DNA from: Cardiocondyla obscurior
Taxonomy: Eukaryota > Arthropoda > Insecta > Hymenoptera > Formicidae
DNA: 64,000 nt
Direction: 5' to 3'
NCBI RefSeq assembly: GCF_019399895.1
Contig: NC_091875.1
Span: 6,467,212-6,531,211, forward strand
Of the stretch, positions 60,406 through 64,000 are shown piece by piece. Each line of letters begins with the position of its first letter. The stretch's first letter is position 1. The notes below the pieces were generated by a model, which had not been told where the DNA came from, did no database searches, and saw only the letters and a program-made list of their open reading frames with translations. The position numbers and the translations under genes are program-made.

Positions 60406-63400
60406 GTGGGATTAGGTTAAGAATAGGTAGGACAGGACCAGGTTGGAATGGGGCAAGGTCAAGGATGGTTAGGTTAGGTTAGGTTAGGTTAGGTTAGGTT
60501 AGGTTAAGGTTAGGTTGGGTTAGGTTAGGTTAGGTTGGGGTTAAGGTTAGGTTAGGTTAGGAGTTAGGTTAGGTTAGGTTGGAGTTTAGGTTAGGTTAGG
60601 TTAGGTTGGGTTAAGGTTGGGATTAGGTTAGGTTAAGGTTAGGTTGGATGGAACAGGGTTAGGTTAGGTTAGGTTAGGTTAGGTTAGGTTAGGTTAGGTT
60701 AGGTTAGGTTAGGTTAGGTTAGGTTAGGTTAGGTTAGGTTAGGTTAGGTTAAGGTTAGGTTAGGTTAGGTTAGGTTAGGTTAGGTTAGGTTAGGTTAGGT
60801 TAGGTTAGGTTAGGTTAGGTTAGGTTGGGATAGGTTAGGTTAGGTTAGGTTAGGTTGGGTTAGGTTAGGTTAGGTTAGGTTAGGTTAGGTTAGGTTAGGT
60901 TAGGTTAGGTTAGGTTAGGTTAGGTTGGGTTAGGTTAGGTTAGGTTGGGTTAGGTTAGGTTAGGTTGGGTTGGAGTTGGGTTAGGTTAGGTTAGGTTGGG
61001 TTGGGTTAGGTTAGGTTAGGTTAGGTTAGGTTAGGTTAGGTTGAGTTGGGATTGGGATGGGGTTAGGTTAGGATTGGGTTGGGTTGGGTTAGGTTAGGTT
61101 GAGTTAGGTTGGGGTTAGGTTAGGTTAGGTTAGGTTAGGTTAGGTTAAGGTTAAGGTTAGGTTAGGTTAGGTTAGGACTAGGTTAGGTTAGGTTAAGGTT
61201 AGGTTGGGGTTAGGTTGGTTAGGTTAGGTTAGGTTAGGTTAGGTTGGGTTAGGTTAGGTTAGGTTGGGTTAGGTTAGGTTGGGTTAGGTTAGGTTAGGTT
61301 GGGTTGGGTTAGGTTAGGTTAGGTTGGGTTTGGGATTGAGTTGGGTTAGGTTAAGGTTAGGTTGGAGTTAGGTTGGAATTAGAGTTAGGTTAAGGTTGGG
61401 TTAGGGTTAGGTTAGGTTAGGTTAGGTTAGGTTAGGTTAGGTTGGGATTTAGGTTGGAGTTAGGTTGGGTTAGGTTAGGTTGATTTAGGTTAGGTTAGGT
61501 TAAGGTTAGGTTAGGTTAGGTTAGGTTAGGTTAGGTTAGGTTAGGTTAGGTTAGGGATTAGGTTAGGTTAGGACCCAAGGTTAGGTTAGGTTAGGTTGGA
61601 GTTGGGTTAGAGTTTAGGTTGGGTTAGGTTGGAGTTGGGTTAGGTTAGGTTGGGGTTAGGTTAGGTTAAGTTGGGTTAGGTTGAGTTGGGTTAAGGTTAG
61701 GATTGGGTTAGGTTAGGTTAGGTTAGGTTAGGTTAGGTTAGGTTAGGTTAGGTTAGGTTGGGTTAGGTTAGGTTGGGTTAAGAGTTGGGTTAGGTTGAGT
61801 TAGGATGGGTTAGGTTAGGTTGGGATTGCCAGTTGGAATTGGTTAGGTTAGGTTAGGTTAGGATTGGGATTGGGATTAGGTTAGGTTAGGTTAGGTTGGG
61901 ATTAGGTTGAGTTGGGATTGGGTTAGGGTTAGGTTAGGAGTTGGGATTACAGGTTAGGTTAGTGGAGTTAAGGTTAGGTTAGGGTTAGGTTAGGGTTAGG
62001 TTGGGTTAGGTTAGGTTGGGGTTGGGTTAGGTTGGGGTTGGGTTGGGATGGGAGTTGAGTTGGGTTAGGTTAGGTTGGAGTTGGGTTAGGTTGGGTGGGA
62101 TTGGGATTGCCCAGGTTAGGTTGGGAGACTGGGAGTTAGGATTAGGTTGAATTGAGTTGGAGTTAGGTTAAGTTGGGAGGTTAGGTTAGGTTGAGTTAGG
62201 TTAGGTTGGGTTAGGTTAGGTTGGGTTAGGGTTAGGTTGGGGTTAGGTTAGGTTGGAGTTGGGTTAGGTTGAGGTTAGGTTAAGTTAGGAAGTTAGGGAT
62301 TGGAGTTAGGTTAAGGTTAGGTTGGGGTTGGGTTAGGTTGGGTTAGGTTGGGTTGGAGTTGGGTTAGGTTGGGTTGGAATTTGGAGTCAGGTTGGGATTG
62401 GGAGTTGGGTTGGGTTGGGTTAGGTTGGGTTGAGTTGGAGTCAGTTAGGTTAGGTTAAGGTTGATTGAGTTAGGTTGAGTTAGGTTAGGTTAGGTTAGAT
62501 TTGAATTCCCAGGTTAGGTTGGGTTGGGTTGGGTTAGGTTAGGTTGGGTTGGGTTGGGTTAGGGTTAGGTTGGGTTAGGTTAGGTTAAGGTTAGGTTAGG
62601 TTAGGTTAGGTTAGGTTAGGTTAGGTTAGGTTAGGTTAGGTTAGGTTAGGTTAGGTTGGGTTGGAGTTGGGTGGGTTAGGTTGGGATTTGAGTTAGGTTG
62701 GGGTTGGGTTAGGTTAGGTTAGGTTGGGTTAGGTTAGGGTTGGGATTGGGTTAGGGTTGGTTGGGTTAGGTTGGGAGGATTGGTTAGGTTGGGTTAGGTT
62801 AGGTTTGGGTTGGGTTAGGTTGGAGTTAGGTTGGGTTAGTTGGTTGAATTTAGTTAGGAGTTAGTTAGGTTGGAATTGAGTTGTAGGGTTAGGTTGGGGT
62901 TGATTGTAGGTTAGGTTTAGGTAGATTTGGGTTAGTTGGGGTTAGGTTGGGTTAGTTGGGTCCCAGGTTGGGTTAGGTTGGGATTAGGTTAGTTTTAAGG
63001 TTAGGTTAGGTTAGGTTAGGTTGAGTTTGGGTTGGAGGTTGCAGGTTAGGTTGGGTTAGGTTAGGTTGGAATTTGGGATTTGAGTTTAGGGTGCCAGGTT
63101 AGGGTTGGGTTAGGTTAGGTTAGGTTGGTTAGGTTAGGTTGGGTTAGGTTGGGTTGAGTTTAGTTGAGTTGGGTTGGGTTAGGTTGGTTAGGTTAGGTTA
63201 GGTTAGGTTAGGTTGGGTTAGGTTAGTTTAGGTTATGGAGTTGGGGACTGGGATTGCGTTTAGGTTGGGAGTTAGGTTAGGTTGATTAGGTTGGGTTAGT
63301 TGGAGTTGGGGTTACGGTTAGGTTAGGTTAGGTTGGGTTGGTTGGTTGGAGGTTCAGGTTAGGTTTGGGTTAGGTTAGGGTTGGGTGGGTTGGGTTGGGT

Positions 63401-63970
63401 TGCCCAGGTTGGAGGTTGGTTAGGGTTGCCCAGGTTGGGTTAGGTTGAGTTGTTGCAGGTTGGGGTTGGGGTTGGTGCCCCCAGGTTGAGTTGGTTAGTT
63501 GCGTTGATTTGGGTTAGTTAGGTTGGGTTGGGTTGGGTTAGGTTAGGTTGGGATTGCAGGTTGGGTTGCGTTTAGGTTGGAGGTTGGGTTTGGAGGTTAG
63601 GTTGGGGTTAGGTTAAGGTTAGGTTACCGTTTAGGTTGGGGTTGGGTGGGGTTAGGTTCCCGGTTAGGGTTAGGTAGGTTGGGTTGGAGTTGGGATTGGG
63701 GTTAGGTTGGAGTTGGGTTAGGTTGGAGGTTAAGGTAGTTGGGGTGCCCAGGTTACACAGGTGGGGTTAGGTTGGGTGGAGTTGAGTTGGGTTTAGGTTT
63801 AGGATTGGGTTGCAGGTTAGGTTAGGTTGGGGTTGGAGTTCCCGGAGTTAGGTTGCAGGTTGGAGTTAGGTTGGGGTATTCGGAGTTAGATTAGGTTGGG
63901 TGCAGGTTACGTTAGGTCAGGTTAGGTTGACAGTTTAGTTGGGGTTAGGTTTAAGTTTGGGTTAGGTTTA
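60406..63970 (+). repeat. Telomeric TTAGG tract (chromosome end)
   Basis: Pentamer TTAGG in head-to-tail arrangement, G-rich strand 5'->3' toward the right edge, as expected for a right-hand chromosome end in an insect. Cleanest between ~60655 and 60930; outward it is interspersed with TTGGG, GGATT, GGAGTT and later TTGCCCAGG-like units. No TRAS- or SART-type non-LTR retroelement is seen within it. Confidence 0.96.
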
Positions 63971-64000
63971 GTTGCCTTCCCCATCACTTTTTTTCTTTAC
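63971..64000. other. Non-telomeric tail at the window edge
   Basis: The last ~30 bases (TTGCCTTCCCC, then a T-rich end) leave the TTAGG pattern. It may be a real interruption, an assembly end artefact or unremoved adapter/read-end noise. Confidence 0.5.

Noticed and set aside
60406..63970. Telomere-specific non-LTR retroelement (TRAS/SART type) within TTAGG
   Set aside because: No reverse transcriptase or endonuclease motifs and no long non-repeat stretch inside the tract.

Overview
This window is the end of an insect chromosome: about 39 kb of conserved, intron-bearing genes followed by about 25 kb of subtelomeric satellites and a TTAGG telomere tract whose G-rich strand runs 5'->3' toward the right edge. 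TTAGG telomeres, short AT-rich introns and close matches to fly and human proteins indicate an insect, most likely a hymenopteran such as an ant, bee or wasp. The order is inferred, not proven.

Gene region (1-38950). In order: the 3' part of an SR-rich, PHRF1-like gene (+); TBC1D25 Rab-GAP (-); BTBD10/KCTD20-type BTB protein (+); nervous wreck F-BAR/double-SH3 protein (+); HSD17B10/scully mitochondrial dehydrogenase (-); VPS16 of HOPS/CORVET (+); and PPCS of coenzyme A synthesis (-). I rebuilt the intron-exon structure of each by hand. All reading frames close exactly across the joins and every intron is GT-AG. TBC1D25/BTBD10 and HSD17B10/VPS16 are divergent pairs; nwk/HSD17B10 and VPS16/PPCS are convergent. 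TBC1D25, nwk and VPS16 all act in endosomal or autophagic membrane traffic, but this is not evidence that they are co-regulated. Between genes lie a hAT-like fold-back element with ~215 bp inverted ends (14184-15678) and two short inverted-repeat elements.

Subtelomere (39101-60336). Moving outward: one-plus B unit (~180 bp), a 12-unit A array (351-354 bp), a 5-unit C array (346-349 bp), a single A-related unit (A'), 6 B units, a 3.3 kb composite insertion, then a second C(x10)-A'-B(x6) module, a D array (~146 bp, ~20 units, with a head-to-head inversion), an E array (~108 bp) and an F array (~190-198 bp, 16 units rich in small palindromes). A short inverted telomere-repeat patch with an 18 bp palindrome starts the telomere tract.

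The most interesting observation is that A, A' and C units each look like an exon on the minus strand: a YAG acceptor and a GTATGT/GTAAGT donor flank a 167-205 nt exon with a ~155-182 nt AT-rich intron. They point toward PPCS, the first gene inward, which itself has a good acceptor 13 nt before its ATG. The satellites may therefore be amplified 5' non-coding exons, spliced into PPCS or into a repeat RNA. This is a testable inference, not a demonstrated fact.
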